DNA of 64,000 nucleotides from Clostridium folliculivorans (GTDB lineage Bacteria > Bacillota > Clostridia > Clostridiales > Clostridiaceae), in NCBI RefSeq assembly GCF_024341905.1, contig NZ_BQXY01000002.1, forward strand, positions 124,001 through 188,000, read 5' to 3'. Positions 36,297-45,189 of this stretch are shown piece by piece. The notes under the pieces were generated by a model that saw only the letters and a program-made list of their open reading frames with translations, had not been told where the DNA came from and made no database searches. Position numbers and translations under genes: made by a program. Position 1 is the first letter of the stretch. Every line of letters starts with the position of its first letter.

Positions 36297-36320
36297 GTTT
36301 AAGAGATTAAACCAATAAAC
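36297..36320. promoter_or_regulatory. Putative ArsR operator, copy 1
   Basis: GTTTAAGAGATTAAAC (36297-36312) plus CAATAAAC. It covers the transcription start and is repeated almost exactly at 36678-36701 before the next gene. Confidence 0.6.
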
Positions 36321-36334
36321 GATTGGAGGTTAAT

Positions 36335-36661
36335 ATGGATAATAGGCCAAATAAACAGCAAATCATAGATACATTTAGGCAGTGCATTCCTTATTTCAAT
36401 GTTTTAGCAGATGAAAATAGACAGAATATAATCATGCTTTTAGCACAGGAAGAAGAAGGGCTTAATGTAAATAAGATTACTGAAGGAATTTCACTTTCTA
36501 GACCTGCAATATCGCATCATCTAAAGATTTTAAAGCAAGCAGGTTTTGTAGCAATAAAGAAAGTAGGTACAGAAAATTATTATTTTCTTACACTAAAAAG
36601 TCCAATAGAAAAAATTAAGCTACTTATGAGTTTTATAGAGGGCACTTGTCATTTTAGATAA
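36335..36661 (+). CDS. ArsR-family transcriptional regulator
   Basis: A 108-residue winged-helix protein. ATG 36335 follows GGAGG with five bases between; a TTG at 36323 overlaps the site. The pattern CIPYFNVLADENRQNIIMLLAQEEEGLNVNKITEGISLSRPAISHHLKILKQAGFVAIKKVGTENYYFL is a standard ArsR fold with recognition helix SRPAISHHLKIL. There are no paired cysteines of the metal-binding ELCVCDL type, so it is probably not a metal sensor. It lies 127 bases before a YhgE/Pip gene whose leader carries the same palindrome as its own promoter, which makes it the likely repressor of both. Confidence 0.93.
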   Translation: MDNRPNKQQIIDTFRQCIPYFNVLADENRQNIIMLLAQEEEGLNVNKITEGISLSRPAISHHLKILKQAGFVAIKKVGTENYYFLTLKSPIEKIKLLMSFIEGTCHFR

Positions 36662-36677
36662 ATTTTTTGTAGTGTTG

Positions 36678-36701
36678 GTTTAATTGATTAAACGAATAAA
36701 C
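36678..36701. promoter_or_regulatory. Putative ArsR operator, copy 2
   Basis: GTTTAATTGATTAAAC (36678-36693) plus GAATAAAC, 21 of 24 bases identical to copy 1 at 36297-36320. It lies about 95 bases before the YhgE/Pip gene. Confidence 0.6.
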
Positions 36702-36788
36702 TAAAATATTATCCATTTTGACCCCCAAGTTAAAAAACTTATCTTACATGATAAGAAAATAGTAGCAATATTTAAGGGAGGTAAAAGA

Positions 36789-39143
36789 ATGAACAGAAAA
36801 AATAGGACAAGCAGTAAAAAAACATTAATTATTATTTTAAGCATAGCATTAGCAGCAGTAATGTTCATACCAATGCTTTATTCTTCTATTTACCTTGGAG
36901 CATTCTGGGATCCATATGGCAGACTTGACAATGTGCCAGTAGCCTTTGTAAATATGGATAAGTCAGTTACTAAGGATGGCAAGGAGTATGCAGTAGGAAA
37001 AGAACTTGAGAAGAATCTAAAAACAAATGATAAAGTAGCTTGGAAGTTTGTGAGCTATGAAGAGGCACAAAAAGGAGTAAAAGGTACTGACTATTATGCA
37101 ATGATAGAAATACCTGAAGATTTTTCAAAGAAAATTGCAGCTTCACAGGATGGAACATTTAATACTCCTGAGGTAATTTATGAAGGAAATAAAGGAAGAA
37201 ACTTCGTGTTTTCTCAAATATCAGAAAAGGTAGCAGAAAGTATAAAGACTGAAGTGAGTTCAAGTATTCAGAAAGAGATCTCTAAAGCATTAGTTGACAG
37301 TTTATACGATGTTAAGGTTTCTATAAAAGATGCTGGTGATGGTGCCGCAGAGTTACAAGATGGTACTCAGAAGCTTTTAGATGGAAGTAAAACTTTAGCT
37401 GACGGACTAGGTACTGCTGCAAGTGGATCAGGCCAATTAAGAGATGGTTTAATGCAAGCAAGTAACGGAGCTACAACTCTTGAAAATGGAACTAAGCAAT
37501 TATTAGATGGAAGCAATGCTTTATCAAGTGGCCTTAATCAAGCGTCTAATGGATCAGGAGATTTAAAGTCAGGATTAAATACACTTTCTAATGGAGAAAC
37601 TCAGGTTGTTGATGGTGCTGGAAAATTAGTTGATGGCCTTAATGCTTTTAAACAAAGCTTAACAGCTAGCAATGATCAAATACCTAAATTAGTAGGTGGT
37701 GCTAAGGCACTTAGTGATGGAACTTCTGCATTAAAGTCTAGTGCAAAAGATTTGACTTATGACAATGTTAAAGCATTAGCAGATGGAGTTAATTTAGAGA
37801 GTGGTGCGATTAGCAATGCAAATAGCAAGATTGATTCAAGCCTTCTAAATGATATTAATAATTCAACTTTAACTGATGCCGATAAGCAGAAGTTAGCCTT
37901 GATAATCGGAACTATTCAAAACTTAAATACTGTTAATCAAAATAATAACCTAGGTGGGCATCTTTCAGGTTTAGCAGAAGCAGTAAAACCGCTACCTGAT
38001 ACTTTACAGCAGCTAAGTGACGGTTCCAAGAATCTTTATTCTGGTATAAATCAATTAGTAAGTGGCCTATCAGAAACTCAAAACAAGGCAGCAGCTGGTG
38101 CAGATCAGCTCATAGCTGGAGCAAAGGCCATTCAAAACGGAAGCTCTGCTTTACAAACAGGTTTAAATACAGCAACTGAAAAAACTGGTGAGCTTTCTAA
38201 TGGTTTGAATCAGTTAAGTGTTGGTTCAACTTCAATAAGTGATGGATTAAAATCTGCCAGTGCTGGAACTACTAGTTTAAAAGATGGATTAGATACAGCT
38301 GTGGTAAAGACTGGAGAATTAACAGATGGACTTAATAAGTTAAGTAGTGGATCCGTAACGCTAAAGAATGGATTAAATGATGCTAACGATGGAACTGCTA
38401 AACTTAAAGATGGACTAAATAGTGGTTTTGATAAAATGAATGAGAATTTGAAGTTTAACTCAGATAATATGTCTAAGTTTGTATCAGAACCAGTTACCCT
38501 TAAGGACAATTCAATAAATGCTATTAAGTATTATGGAGAAGGACTTGCACCATACTTTGTATGTCTATCTTTATGGTTAGGTTCGATGTTTATAAACCTT
38601 GTATTATCAATAGCGAAGAAACTTAATGTGACTGAAAATAAGTTTATTAAGAGCTTTGGTGGCAAATTTGCGTTTGGTGCAGCAACGGCAGCTTTACAAG
38701 CCTTGATTTTAAGCTTTGCGTTAGTGAAAGGTCTAAATATAGATGCTACAAGCATAACAAGCTTTTATATAAGTAATATTTTTATTGCAATTGTGTTCTT
38801 TAGTGTAATGTATGGAGTATCTCATGCTATTGGGGTAATAGGAACACCAATAATGTTTATTATATTCCTTTTACAGCTATCATCTTCAGGAGGAACATTC
38901 CCAATAGAGACTGCTCCAACTTTTTATAGAGTTGTTGGTCAAATCTTCCCGATGACCTATGCGATAAATACACTTAGAATGATTATAGGTGGAATAAATA
39001 CGTCAGTGCTACACAAAGATATAATTATTCTTTTAACATTTATGATTGCTTTCTTAGGTGGTGGATATACCTTAAGGATAATACTTAATATGTTTAAGAG
39101 TAAAGATAATGATGATGATGCTCAAGAGTTAAATGCAGCATAA
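36789..39143 (+). CDS. YhgE/Pip-type membrane protein
   Basis: A 784-residue integral membrane protein starting ATG 36789 after GGGAGG. Residues about 14-34 form the first helix, followed by the conserved LGAFWDPYGRLDNVPVAFVNMD segment. The long outside region (about 170-570) is a run of imperfect repeats of the type L.DGL..A..G...L..G, predicted to be helical and elongated. Six C-terminal helices (about 585-770) form an ABC-2-permease-like unit. The family includes phage infection protein (Pip) and the type VII secretion component EsaA. No type VII toxins or WXG100 genes are near, so an efflux or envelope role under the ArsR regulator is as likely. Confidence 0.9.
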   Translation: MNRKNRTSSKKTLIIILSIALAAVMFIPMLYSSIYLGAFWDPYGRLDNVPVAFVNMDKSVTKDGKEYAVGKELEKNLKTNDKVAWKFVSYEEAQKGVKGTDYYAMIEIPEDFSKKIAASQDGTFNTPEVIYEGNKGRNFVFSQISEKVAESIKTEVSSSIQKEISKALVDSLYDVKVSIKDAGDGAAELQDGTQKLLDGSKTLADGLGTAASGSGQLRDGLMQASNGATTLENGTKQLLDGSNALSSGLNQASNGSGDLKSGLNTLSNGETQVVDGAGKLVDGLNAFKQSLTASNDQIPKLVGGAKALSDGTSALKSSAKDLTYDNVKALADGVNLESGAISNANSKIDSSLLNDINNSTLTDADKQKLALIIGTIQNLNTVNQNNNLGGHLSGLAEAVKPLPDTLQQLSDGSKNLYSGINQLVSGLSETQNKAAAGADQLIAGAKAIQNGSSALQTGLNTATEKTGELSNGLNQLSVGSTSISDGLKSASAGTTSLKDGLDTAVVKTGELTDGLNKLSSGSVTLKNGLNDANDGTAKLKDGLNSGFDKMNENLKFNSDNMSKFVSEPVTLKDNSINAIKYYGEGLAPYFVCLSLWLGSMFINLVLSIAKKLNVTENKFIKSFGGKFAFGAATAALQALILSFALVKGLNIDATSITSFYISNIFIAIVFFSVMYGVSHAIGVIGTPIMFIIFLLQLSSSGGTFPIETAPTFYRVVGQIFPMTYAINTLRMIIGGINTSVLHKDIIILLTFMIAFLGGGYTLRIILNMFKSKDNDDDAQELNAA

Positions 39144-39173
39144 ATAAACAAAATAATTTAATAATATATAGAG

Positions 39174-39205
39174 AAAAAGTAGTTCAAATTGAACTACTTT
39201 TTTTG
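39174..39205 (+). terminator. Terminator after the YhgE/Pip gene
   Basis: Perfect 12-bp stem AAAAAGTAGTTC (39174-39185) with GAACTACTTTTT (39191-39202), then T. Confidence 0.85.
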
Positions 39206-39551
39206 CATTTCAATTAGTTTTTTAAAATTAATTTATTAATTATAATAAACTGTTTCTTTATTTTAATATTATAAATAAGATAAATCATTATTTTAATATA
39301 ATATGAATTAAATGTAGCAATATACAGTAGAAAATACTTATAATTATAATTTCTAAAAAATGAAAATACTATATGAAGCTAGTGTGTAATTGGTTTTATC
39401 AGGTGCTTAACAAGGATTTACAGTTTGCTTTTTTGGATATTAACATGCCAATTATAAAATTATAAATTGACATACTATTTTATAATAAGGTAAAATAGTT
39501 TATATAAATATAAACTATTAATAAACAAAATGGTATGAAGGGAGATATTAC
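39206..39551. other. Intergenic region before the arabinofuranosidase gene
   Basis: Very AT-rich with no gene. A promoter is visible near the right end: TTGACA (39467-39472), 18 bases, TAAAAT (39491-39496). No operator palindrome stands out. Confidence 0.45.
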
Positions 39552-42500
39552 ATGAGACAGTATAATAGTAAGGTTAATTATAGTGATAATATAATTGCTC
39601 ATTATAAATTTGATGATTTAAATCACGTAGGTAAGGATAGTTCTGATAACAAAAACCATGGAGAAGTATTAGGAGAAGTTGAGCCAACTATTAATATAGT
39701 TGCTGGTAAAACTGCTGTAAAGTTTGCAGGAGGAAGCCATAAAACTTCCTACATAAAGTTACCTTCTAATTTACTTAAAGGTGTAAATGATAACACTGGG
39801 TTAACTATATCAACATGGGTATATTTAGATAAAGGATTAAGTGTATGGGAGAGAATTTTTGATTTTGGAAAAGGACCTGTTGGGCCATATTTATTCTTAA
39901 CTCGTAATTTACGTGGTGTCTTAAACTCAGGTGCAGATATTGTTGCTGATGCTGGACAAACTTATCCTGTAGGAGAGTGGCTCCATGTTTCATACACGAT
40001 TTTGGGAACAGAAGGAGGAACTTTAAGTAGTGCCGGTCCAGTCATATATGTTAATGGTAAGATAGTTGCAAACGGATTAATAAGTCAAACTTCTAGCGGA
40101 ACTTATGCAAAACTAAGAGAATGGTTTGACACATTTAATAATGAAGAAAATTATAGCAGCAACAGCATAGGTAAATCTCAACATGAAGTGGATGTTGATT
40201 TCTGTGGTTCACTTTCTGATTTTCGTGTTTATCGAGCAGCTTTAAGTGAAGATGAAGTTATTGAGGTTATGTGTGAATCTTTGACTGATGATGGAATAGT
40301 AAATTTAGCAAAAGACAAGTACTTATCATTTCCAGCGTCTGTTTTATCAAATGATGTAACCTTACCTACAACTTTGATGGGTGGAAAAGTAAATGTTTAC
40401 TGGCAATCAAGCAATAAAGATGTTATAACTGATGAAGGTGTAGTAAAGGCCATAGAAAAACCTCAAGGAATAACAATTACTGCTAAGTTACAAAAGGGGA
40501 GTTATACAACAGAAAAGTCTTTTGAAATATCTGTTCTTCCTAAAGATCTCCCACAATATACACTAACAATTGATGGAAGCAATGAGGTTGTTGATATAAG
40601 TGAAACATTATATGGACTATTTTATGAAGATATAAATAATGCTGCTGATGGCGGAATATACGCAGAGCTGGTAAGAAATCGTTCCTTTGAAGCATTTACT
40701 TTTGATACTTATTCAGTAAACTCTGGAGAAAATGCAGTTTCTACAGGAAGAAATCATACTCCTTTAGAAGCTTGGTATGGAGATTTAGATAAGGTTACAG
40801 TTAAAAATGAAGGTGGATTAAATGATTTTTTTAATATAGAAGATAAAGAAATAAACTCTTATTATGTAACAGTTGCCAGTGGTGCAACTATATCTAACAG
40901 GGGCTTTTCCGATACTAATAACTATTGTTCGATGTTTGTAAGAAAAGACGCAAAATATGACTTTACAATTTGGGCAAAAGCAGAGAAAGAATCTACTATA
41001 ACACTTGAATTAAAAGATAGTGATAATAATGCTATTAGTGATGTGGCGGTAGTTAAGGTAGCAGGTAATAATTGTTGGAAAAAGTACGGTGTAGAAAGTA
41101 AAGTTGTATTAACTGGCTCTAAGTCAGTACTTGGTCAGCTTGTGTTAAGTTTTGAAGGTGAAGTATCAATTGATATGGTATCTTTATTTCCTGAAGATGT
41201 ATGGGGAATCTCTGAAGAAGAAACCTCAAAGACTGCTAACTCTAACTATAATGGCAATCCCAATTATAGATTGAGAAGAGATTTGGTTGAGGCTTTAGTA
41301 GAACTTCACCCAACCTTCTTACGTTTTCCAGGAGGATGTATTTCAGAAGGATCATTTATATGGGACAATGTTTATGATTGGAAAGATTCTGTAGACAATG
41401 TTGAGTTACGTAAGGAAAATTTTAATGTATGGGGATATGGTATGACAATGGGACTTGGCTACATGGAATACTTCCAATTAGCTGAAGATCTAAATGCAAC
41501 ACCACTTCCTGTAATGGCCTGTGGAGTTTTATGTCAGGCTCGTTCGGACTATGCTAACCCAGCAGGAGGAGAACTTAGAGATAGATATATAAATAACTTT
41601 ACTGACCTTATAGACTTCGCAATAAGTACTGATTTTGAAAATAATAAATGGGCAAAACTACGTAAAAAGATGGGACATGAAGCAGCTTTTGATCTTCATT
41701 ATTTAGGAGTTGGAAATGAAAACTGGGGAGTAGAGTTTTTTGCTAGTTTTGAAATATTTAAGGCAGCAATTGATGAATATATGGAAAAGAATTATCCAGG
41801 CTATGTACTATATATTATTTCAACTGTTGGAGCCCAGGCTGATGATGATGCGTATCAAAACGGTTGGAAGTTCTTAAGTGGTAATTTAACAGGAACTGCA
41901 AAAGTAAGCTTTACTGACGGTAAGATAAGTACTGAAGAAGAAGTATCTTGGTATAAGAAACAAAGCCATTACATGGAAACAATTGCTGATGAACATTATT
42001 ATCGTTCAAATCAATACTTACTAAACAATGTTGATAGGTATAACTATTATTATAGAGCTTATAATACTGACGGTAGTTTAAATGAAAATGAAACTTCAAA
42101 GGTCTTTGTCGGAGAATACGCTTCTACAGATAAGAATACATTAGCAGGAGCAATAGCTGAAGCAGCAGTAATGACTGGTTTTGAAAACAATTCAGATGTA
42201 GTAAGACTTGCAGCAACAGCACCTTTATTCAACAAAGTATTAACTGATGATGTTTATAGATGGACACCAGATTGTATCTGGTTTGATGATGAAACAGTAT
42301 GGCATACACCAAACTATTATGTACAACAATTATTTGCTAAATATATAGGAAAGAAAGCATTAAAGACTTCTTTCTCAACTTACAGAAAAGGTGAAAAGAA
42401 AGAATTAATTCCACATGGAGGCATTGAAATTGCAACTGGAAATGCAGAAATTACTATAAAAAGTGTAAAGGTTATTTGTAACGAAAGTGGGAAAATAATT

Positions 42501-43307
42501 TTTGAACAAGATTTCACAAAGGAATTAAGTGATCTTTGGAGTATGATTCCAGGATCAACAGGCTATACAATTGATTCAACAAAAGGTATAGTTCTTAAAG
42601 CTCAAGCATCAGGTCTTAATGGATTATATATTATGAATGATAAATGGAACAATTATAAAGTAGAAGTCTCAGCCTCTAAAATTAATGGGGTTGACGGATT
42701 CTATGTTGGAGTAGGGCTAACTAACATTGAGCTTGAAAGTAAAAATGTATTAGAGTATGCAATTGCTTACAGTGGTAATGCTACTGGTGTGAAAGTTTTT
42801 AAAAATGGGGTAGAGGGCTATACTTTAGGCGATTATTCATCTAGTACAGCGGCTGGAAACTTAAGGGCTTCGGCGTACGAGGAAATTAAGAATGATACAG
42901 CGTATACTATTACAGTAAATTATGGTGGAACTACTGGTTGTAATTTAGTTTGTTCATATAATGATGGCTCAAATTATAGTAAAGTATTAGAATATAAACT
43001 TGAAGCTTATAATGACCAAATATTTAATTCAGTAACAAGAGATTCTGAACATGTTTATATTAAACTTGTAAATGCGGACAACTTTAATAAAAAAATAAAT
43101 ATAGACATTCAAGACATTAGTTTATCTGATAGAGCTAAACTAATTCTATTAACTGGAGAAGAAGATATTGTTCATCTTCCTAATGTTAATAAGAAGAATG
43201 ATGAAAAAATTATTCCTGTTGAGGTGGAAGTTGAATTAAGTAGTAACTGTGTAATATTAGATTTACCATCAAACTCTGTTAATGTATTAGTTTTTGATAT
43301 AATATAA
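39552..43307 (+). CDS. GH51-type alpha-L-arabinofuranosidase with LamG-like domain, no signal peptide
   Basis: A 1251-residue protein starting ATG 39552 (RBS AGGGAG). Residues 10-235 form a LamG/concanavalin-like module (YKFDDLNHVGKDSSDNKNHGE, TISTWVYL). Residues 245-335 form a bacterial Ig-like module (VYWQSSNKDVITDEGVVKA). The catalytic part (about 340-1000) has LYGLFYEDINNAADGGIYAELVRNRSFE, TFLRFPGGCISEG, the likely acid/base E723 in GVGNENWG and the likely nucleophile E855 in VFVGEYAS. A further beta module follows (about 970-1150). It removes arabinose side chains from arabinan or arabinoxylan. The N-terminus is polar (MRQYNSKVNYSDN) with no signal peptide, although binding modules of this kind are mostly found on exported enzymes. 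It stands alone between two terminators. Confidence 0.9.
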   Translation: MRQYNSKVNYSDNIIAHYKFDDLNHVGKDSSDNKNHGEVLGEVEPTINIVAGKTAVKFAGGSHKTSYIKLPSNLLKGVNDNTGLTISTWVYLDKGLSVWERIFDFGKGPVGPYLFLTRNLRGVLNSGADIVADAGQTYPVGEWLHVSYTILGTEGGTLSSAGPVIYVNGKIVANGLISQTSSGTYAKLREWFDTFNNEENYSSNSIGKSQHEVDVDFCGSLSDFRVYRAALSEDEVIEVMCESLTDDGIVNLAKDKYLSFPASVLSNDVTLPTTLMGGKVNVYWQSSNKDVITDEGVVKAIEKPQGITITAKLQKGSYTTEKSFEISVLPKDLPQYTLTIDGSNEVVDISETLYGLFYEDINNAADGGIYAELVRNRSFEAFTFDTYSVNSGENAVSTGRNHTPLEAWYGDLDKVTVKNEGGLNDFFNIEDKEINSYYVTVASGATISNRGFSDTNNYCSMFVRKDAKYDFTIWAKAEKESTITLELKDSDNNAISDVAVVKVAGNNCWKKYGVESKVVLTGSKSVLGQLVLSFEGEVSIDMVSLFPEDVWGISEEETSKTANSNYNGNPNYRLRRDLVEALVELHPTFLRFPGGCISEGSFIWDNVYDWKDSVDNVELRKENFNVWGYGMTMGLGYMEYFQLAEDLNATPLPVMACGVLCQARSDYANPAGGELRDRYINNFTDLIDFAISTDFENNKWAKLRKKMGHEAAFDLHYLGVGNENWGVEFFASFEIFKAAIDEYMEKNYPGYVLYIISTVGAQADDDAYQNGWKFLSGNLTGTAKVSFTDGKISTEEEVSWYKKQSHYMETIADEHYYRSNQYLLNNVDRYNYYYRAYNTDGSLNENETSKVFVGEYASTDKNTLAGAIAEAAVMTGFENNSDVVRLAATAPLFNKVLTDDVYRWTPDCIWFDDETVWHTPNYYVQQLFAKYIGKKALKTSFSTYRKGEKKELIPHGGIEIATGNAEITIKSVKVICNESGKIIFEQDFTKELSDLWSMIPGSTGYTIDSTKGIVLKAQASGLNGLYIMNDKWNNYKVEVSASKINGVDGFYVGVGLTNIELESKNVLEYAIAYSGNATGVKVFKNGVEGYTLGDYSSSTAAGNLRASAYEEIKNDTAYTITVNYGGTTGCNLVCSYNDGSNYSKVLEYKLEAYNDQIFNSVTRDSEHVYIKLVNADNFNKKINIDIQDISLSDRAKLILLTGEEDIVHLPNVNKKNDEKIIPVEVEVELSSNCVILDLPSNSVNVLVFDII

Positions 43308-43328
43308 GGACTTGTTAAAGTCTGTATT

Positions 43329-43410
43329 GGAATTAAGCGGTTAACCATCAGATAAATCTTATGCATAACCACTTTATTTCAACAATATTCTTAAACATTG
43401 GTTAAAATTA
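43329..43410. repeat. Dispersed repeat family R, copy R3
   Basis: The left part reads GGAATTAAGCGGTTAACCATC and the right part ATAACCACTTTATTTCAACAATATTCTTAAACATTGG. The ends pair imperfectly; the right tail matches copies R1 and R5 closely. It sits directly after the arabinofuranosidase gene. Confidence 0.6.
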
Positions 43411-43417
43411 AATAAGC

Positions 43418-43466
43418 AACAATAATGGCAGGTAGTAAAGCAAAGCTACCTGTCCTTATTGTTTTG
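43418..43466 (+). terminator. Terminator after repeat R3
   Basis: CAGGTAG (43429-43435) pairs with CTACCTG (43446-43452), extended by AACAATAA with TTATTGTT on the outside, then TTTT. Confidence 0.65.
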
Positions 43467-43602
43467 AAAGTTATATAAAATTAAGCTTTTCTTAAGGTTG
43501 AATATACGGTTCTATAGTTTACTTTAAGTTTAATGGAGAGTATCATGTATTTATAAGTTATGCAAATTTTTGTAAATTAAGGATTTAGGGAGAGTGAGAA
43601 AA

Positions 43603-43956
43603 ATGTATGTTATACCACAAGTATTGCCAACAATTTTCGTAGTAAATAAATCTGATCAAGATCTAGAAGATATATTTATTACTATAGAAGATTATAGAGC
43701 AAAAGACCCTAAGATAAAAAAAATAAAATGTGGAGATACCAAGACTATAAGCATATATAACAGAGGTTATGCTGGAACAAAAGCATTATATTTATATCAT
43801 TATGACAAAAATAACGTGAAACATCAGTATATAATATATGATCAAATGACCGCTGGTTATTGTAATAATATACGAGTGTTGATTACAAGTGTAGATAAGA
43901 CAGGCTCTCTACATTTCAGTGTTACCTTAGATTATGACAATACAAGAACTCACTGA
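43603..43956 (+). CDS. Small beta-rich protein of unknown function, tandem copy 1
   Basis: A 117-residue protein. ATG 43603 is preferred because AGGGAGAG precedes it by eight bases; a GTG at 43594 lies within that site. No signal peptide or membrane helix is seen. The sequence alternates hydrophobic and polar residues (TIFVVNKSDQDLEDIFITIEDY, KTISIYNRGYAGTKALYLYHYD), as in a compact beta sandwich. About half of the residues match the next gene product: a shared PxIxVxNK start, a KIKK/KVKK stretch, the IYN.GY.GT..LYLYHYD block and a terminal Thr-His. I do not recognise the family. It faces the spore coat cluster. Confidence 0.75.
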   Translation: MYVIPQVLPTIFVVNKSDQDLEDIFITIEDYRAKDPKIKKIKCGDTKTISIYNRGYAGTKALYLYHYDKNNVKHQYIIYDQMTAGYCNNIRVLITSVDKTGSLHFSVTLDYDNTRTH

Positions 43957-43978
43957 AGAAGATCACTTCAGAGACTTT
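43950..43978 (+). other. Hairpin related to repeat family A
   Basis: ACTCACTGAAGAAGATCACTTCAGAGACTTTT spans the stop codon of the first tandem gene and closely matches the terminal hairpin of copy A1. The stem is CTGAAG with CTTCAG. It probably lowers read-through into the second copy. Confidence 0.5.
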
Positions 43979-44006
43979 TATAAAATTCAAAAATGGGGGA
44001 ATTAAT

Positions 44007-44375
44007 ATGCCAGGATTTTCTGGAACAATGATAATGCAATCATGGCCTAATATATATGTTGCTAATAAGACTGGAAAGCAGATAAATGATATCTATTTTA
44101 CTATGGATGGATATACGAAGCCAGATGTTAAAGTTAAAAAAGTAAAGAGTGGAGCAACTACAATAACTGCAATATATAATAAAGGATATATTGGAACAAG
44201 AACACTATACTTATATCATTATGATGAAAATAATTATAAGTACCAATATGCAATTTATGATAAATTAGTTGCTAATTATTCAAACAATATAAAAGTAACA
44301 ATAAAGGATATAAAGGAAGACGGTACATTAGTATTAGATGTTATAATCGATTATGATCCATTGAAGACTCACTAA
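44007..44375 (+). CDS. Small beta-rich protein of unknown function, tandem copy 2
   Basis: A 122-residue paralogue of the preceding protein, ATG 44007 after GGGGGA. It reads WPNIYVANKTGKQINDIYFTMDGY, KVKKVKSGATTITAIYNKGYIGTRTLYLYHYDENNYKYQYAIYDK, and ends DYDPLKTH. The shared core IYN(K/R)GY.GT..LYLYHYD(E/K)NN is the best family signature. No cysteine, signal peptide or catalytic motif was seen. The two genes form a 50-base-spaced pair and converge on CotF-type coat genes, so a sporulation role is possible but unproved. Confidence 0.75.
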   Translation: MPGFSGTMIMQSWPNIYVANKTGKQINDIYFTMDGYTKPDVKVKKVKSGATTITAIYNKGYIGTRTLYLYHYDENNYKYQYAIYDKLVANYSNNIKVTIKDIKEDGTLVLDVIIDYDPLKTH

Positions 44376-44393
44376 TGATATGGAAAAATGCAA

Positions 44394-44485
44394 TAGGGTT
44401 CCCATAAGTTACCTAGTCTACAGCTATTTTATAATATATAATTATAAAAAGAATAACTGTAAGATTGGTTAAATTAGGAACCCTA
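44394..44485. repeat. Long imperfect palindrome between convergent genes
   Basis: TAGGGTTCC (44394-44402) pairs perfectly with GGAACCCTA (44477-44485). Further in, TACAGCTATT (44419-44428) pairs with AATAACTGTA (44452-44461) with one G-U pair, and TATAAT meets ATTATA near the centre. The whole 92-base unit could fold as one long hairpin with internal loops. It may be a bidirectional terminator or a small palindromic element. Confidence 0.6.
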
Positions 44486-44508
44486 AACTTTGAATTTTAA
44501 TAATATTA

Positions 44509-44838
44509 TTATTTAAGTAAGTTAGATAAGAAGTTGTCTGCAGTTTCTTTAAGGTTCAATGACGTATCTGTAGTTTGCATATCTATTTTAAATTGCTCAG
44601 CAATATCATAAGCATTGTAATAACCTTTATTTAACATATAATTAAAAATCTTTTCATGTGTAGCAATAGCTGCATTTAAATGATTTCTTAAAGTCAATCT
44701 AAGTTCTGGAGTAGTTGCTTCTGTTAATGCTATAGAGTAATTTCTTACAGCACTTTTGGCTGAAAGTAAAAAATCTGTAGCAATTAATTGATCACTCATC
44801 TTGTTTAGGCCAGTAAGATTTTCTATTACAGAGTTCAT
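44509..44838 (-). CDS. CotF-family spore coat protein, copy 1
   Basis: A 109-residue all-helical protein, ATG at 44838 after TAAGGAGGTG. It reads MSDQLIATDFLLSAKSAVRNYSIALTEATTPELRLTLRNHLNAAIATHEKIFNYMLNKGYYNAYDIAEQFKIDM, a standard CotF domain with the conserved K(S/N)AVRNYxIALTEAxTPExR and MxxKGYY segments. CotF proteins are part of the spore coat. It is the last gene of the reverse-strand cluster, and is a paralogue of the protein at 46102-46464. Confidence 0.88.
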   Translation of the reverse strand: MNSVIENLTGLNKMSDQLIATDFLLSAKSAVRNYSIALTEATTPELRLTLRNHLNAAIATHEKIFNYMLNKGYYNAYDIAEQFKIDMQTTDTSLNLKETADNFLSNLLK

Positions 44839-44942
44839 AAAATCACCTCCTTAGGACTTTTTATTTAGGTTATATATTAAAAAAATTTAGGGAAATTATA
44901 GTTTTTGTGTAAAAAATATAGACAAGGCATCAATATAATTTT

Positions 44943-45161
44943 TTATTGATTGCACTTAGCTACATAAGACTGTTCCATATATGCTCTTAATTCTCCTATC
45001 TGAACTTGTTCAGCTGAGACGCTTTCTTTCATAATTGATTTTAATTCATTATCCTCTACTAAAGGCGACATAGTAATTGCCTTTGTTAAACTAAGATTTT
45101 TTAGTGTTAATAGTTCATGTAATTGTAAGGTTTCATGAGGTGTAATAAACTGGTCATTCAT
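44943..45161 (-). CDS. Small helical spore coat-associated protein, copy 1
   Basis: A 72-residue protein, ATG at 45161 after AAGGAGG. It reads ITPHETLQLHELLTLKNLSLTKAITMSPLVEDNELKSIMKESVSAEQVQIGELRAYMEQ, two or three helices. The HETLQLHELLTLKN motif matches the PAETMQIHELLNFKT of the small protein at 46481, and such proteins often lie directly before CotF genes in clostridia. It is therefore probably a coat component or CotF partner. Confidence 0.82.
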   Translation of the reverse strand: MNDQFITPHETLQLHELLTLKNLSLTKAITMSPLVEDNELKSIMKESVSAEQVQIGELRAYMEQSYVAKCNQ

Positions 45162-45189
45162 ATTGTAACCTCCTTAATTAAATAACAAT

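Noticed and set aside
36718..36746. TTGACC at 36718 as a promoter for the YhgE/Pip gene
   Set aside because: No -10 box lies at a proper distance; the gene may be read from the arsR promoter instead.
38210..38509. Reverse-strand frame in the repeat region of the YhgE/Pip gene
   Set aside because: Shadow of the repetitive coding sequence on the other strand; no start signals.
36789..39143. YhgE/Pip gene as part of a type VII secretion locus
   Set aside because: No EssC-type ATPase, WXG100 protein or LXG toxin gene is in the window; the local partner is an ArsR regulator.
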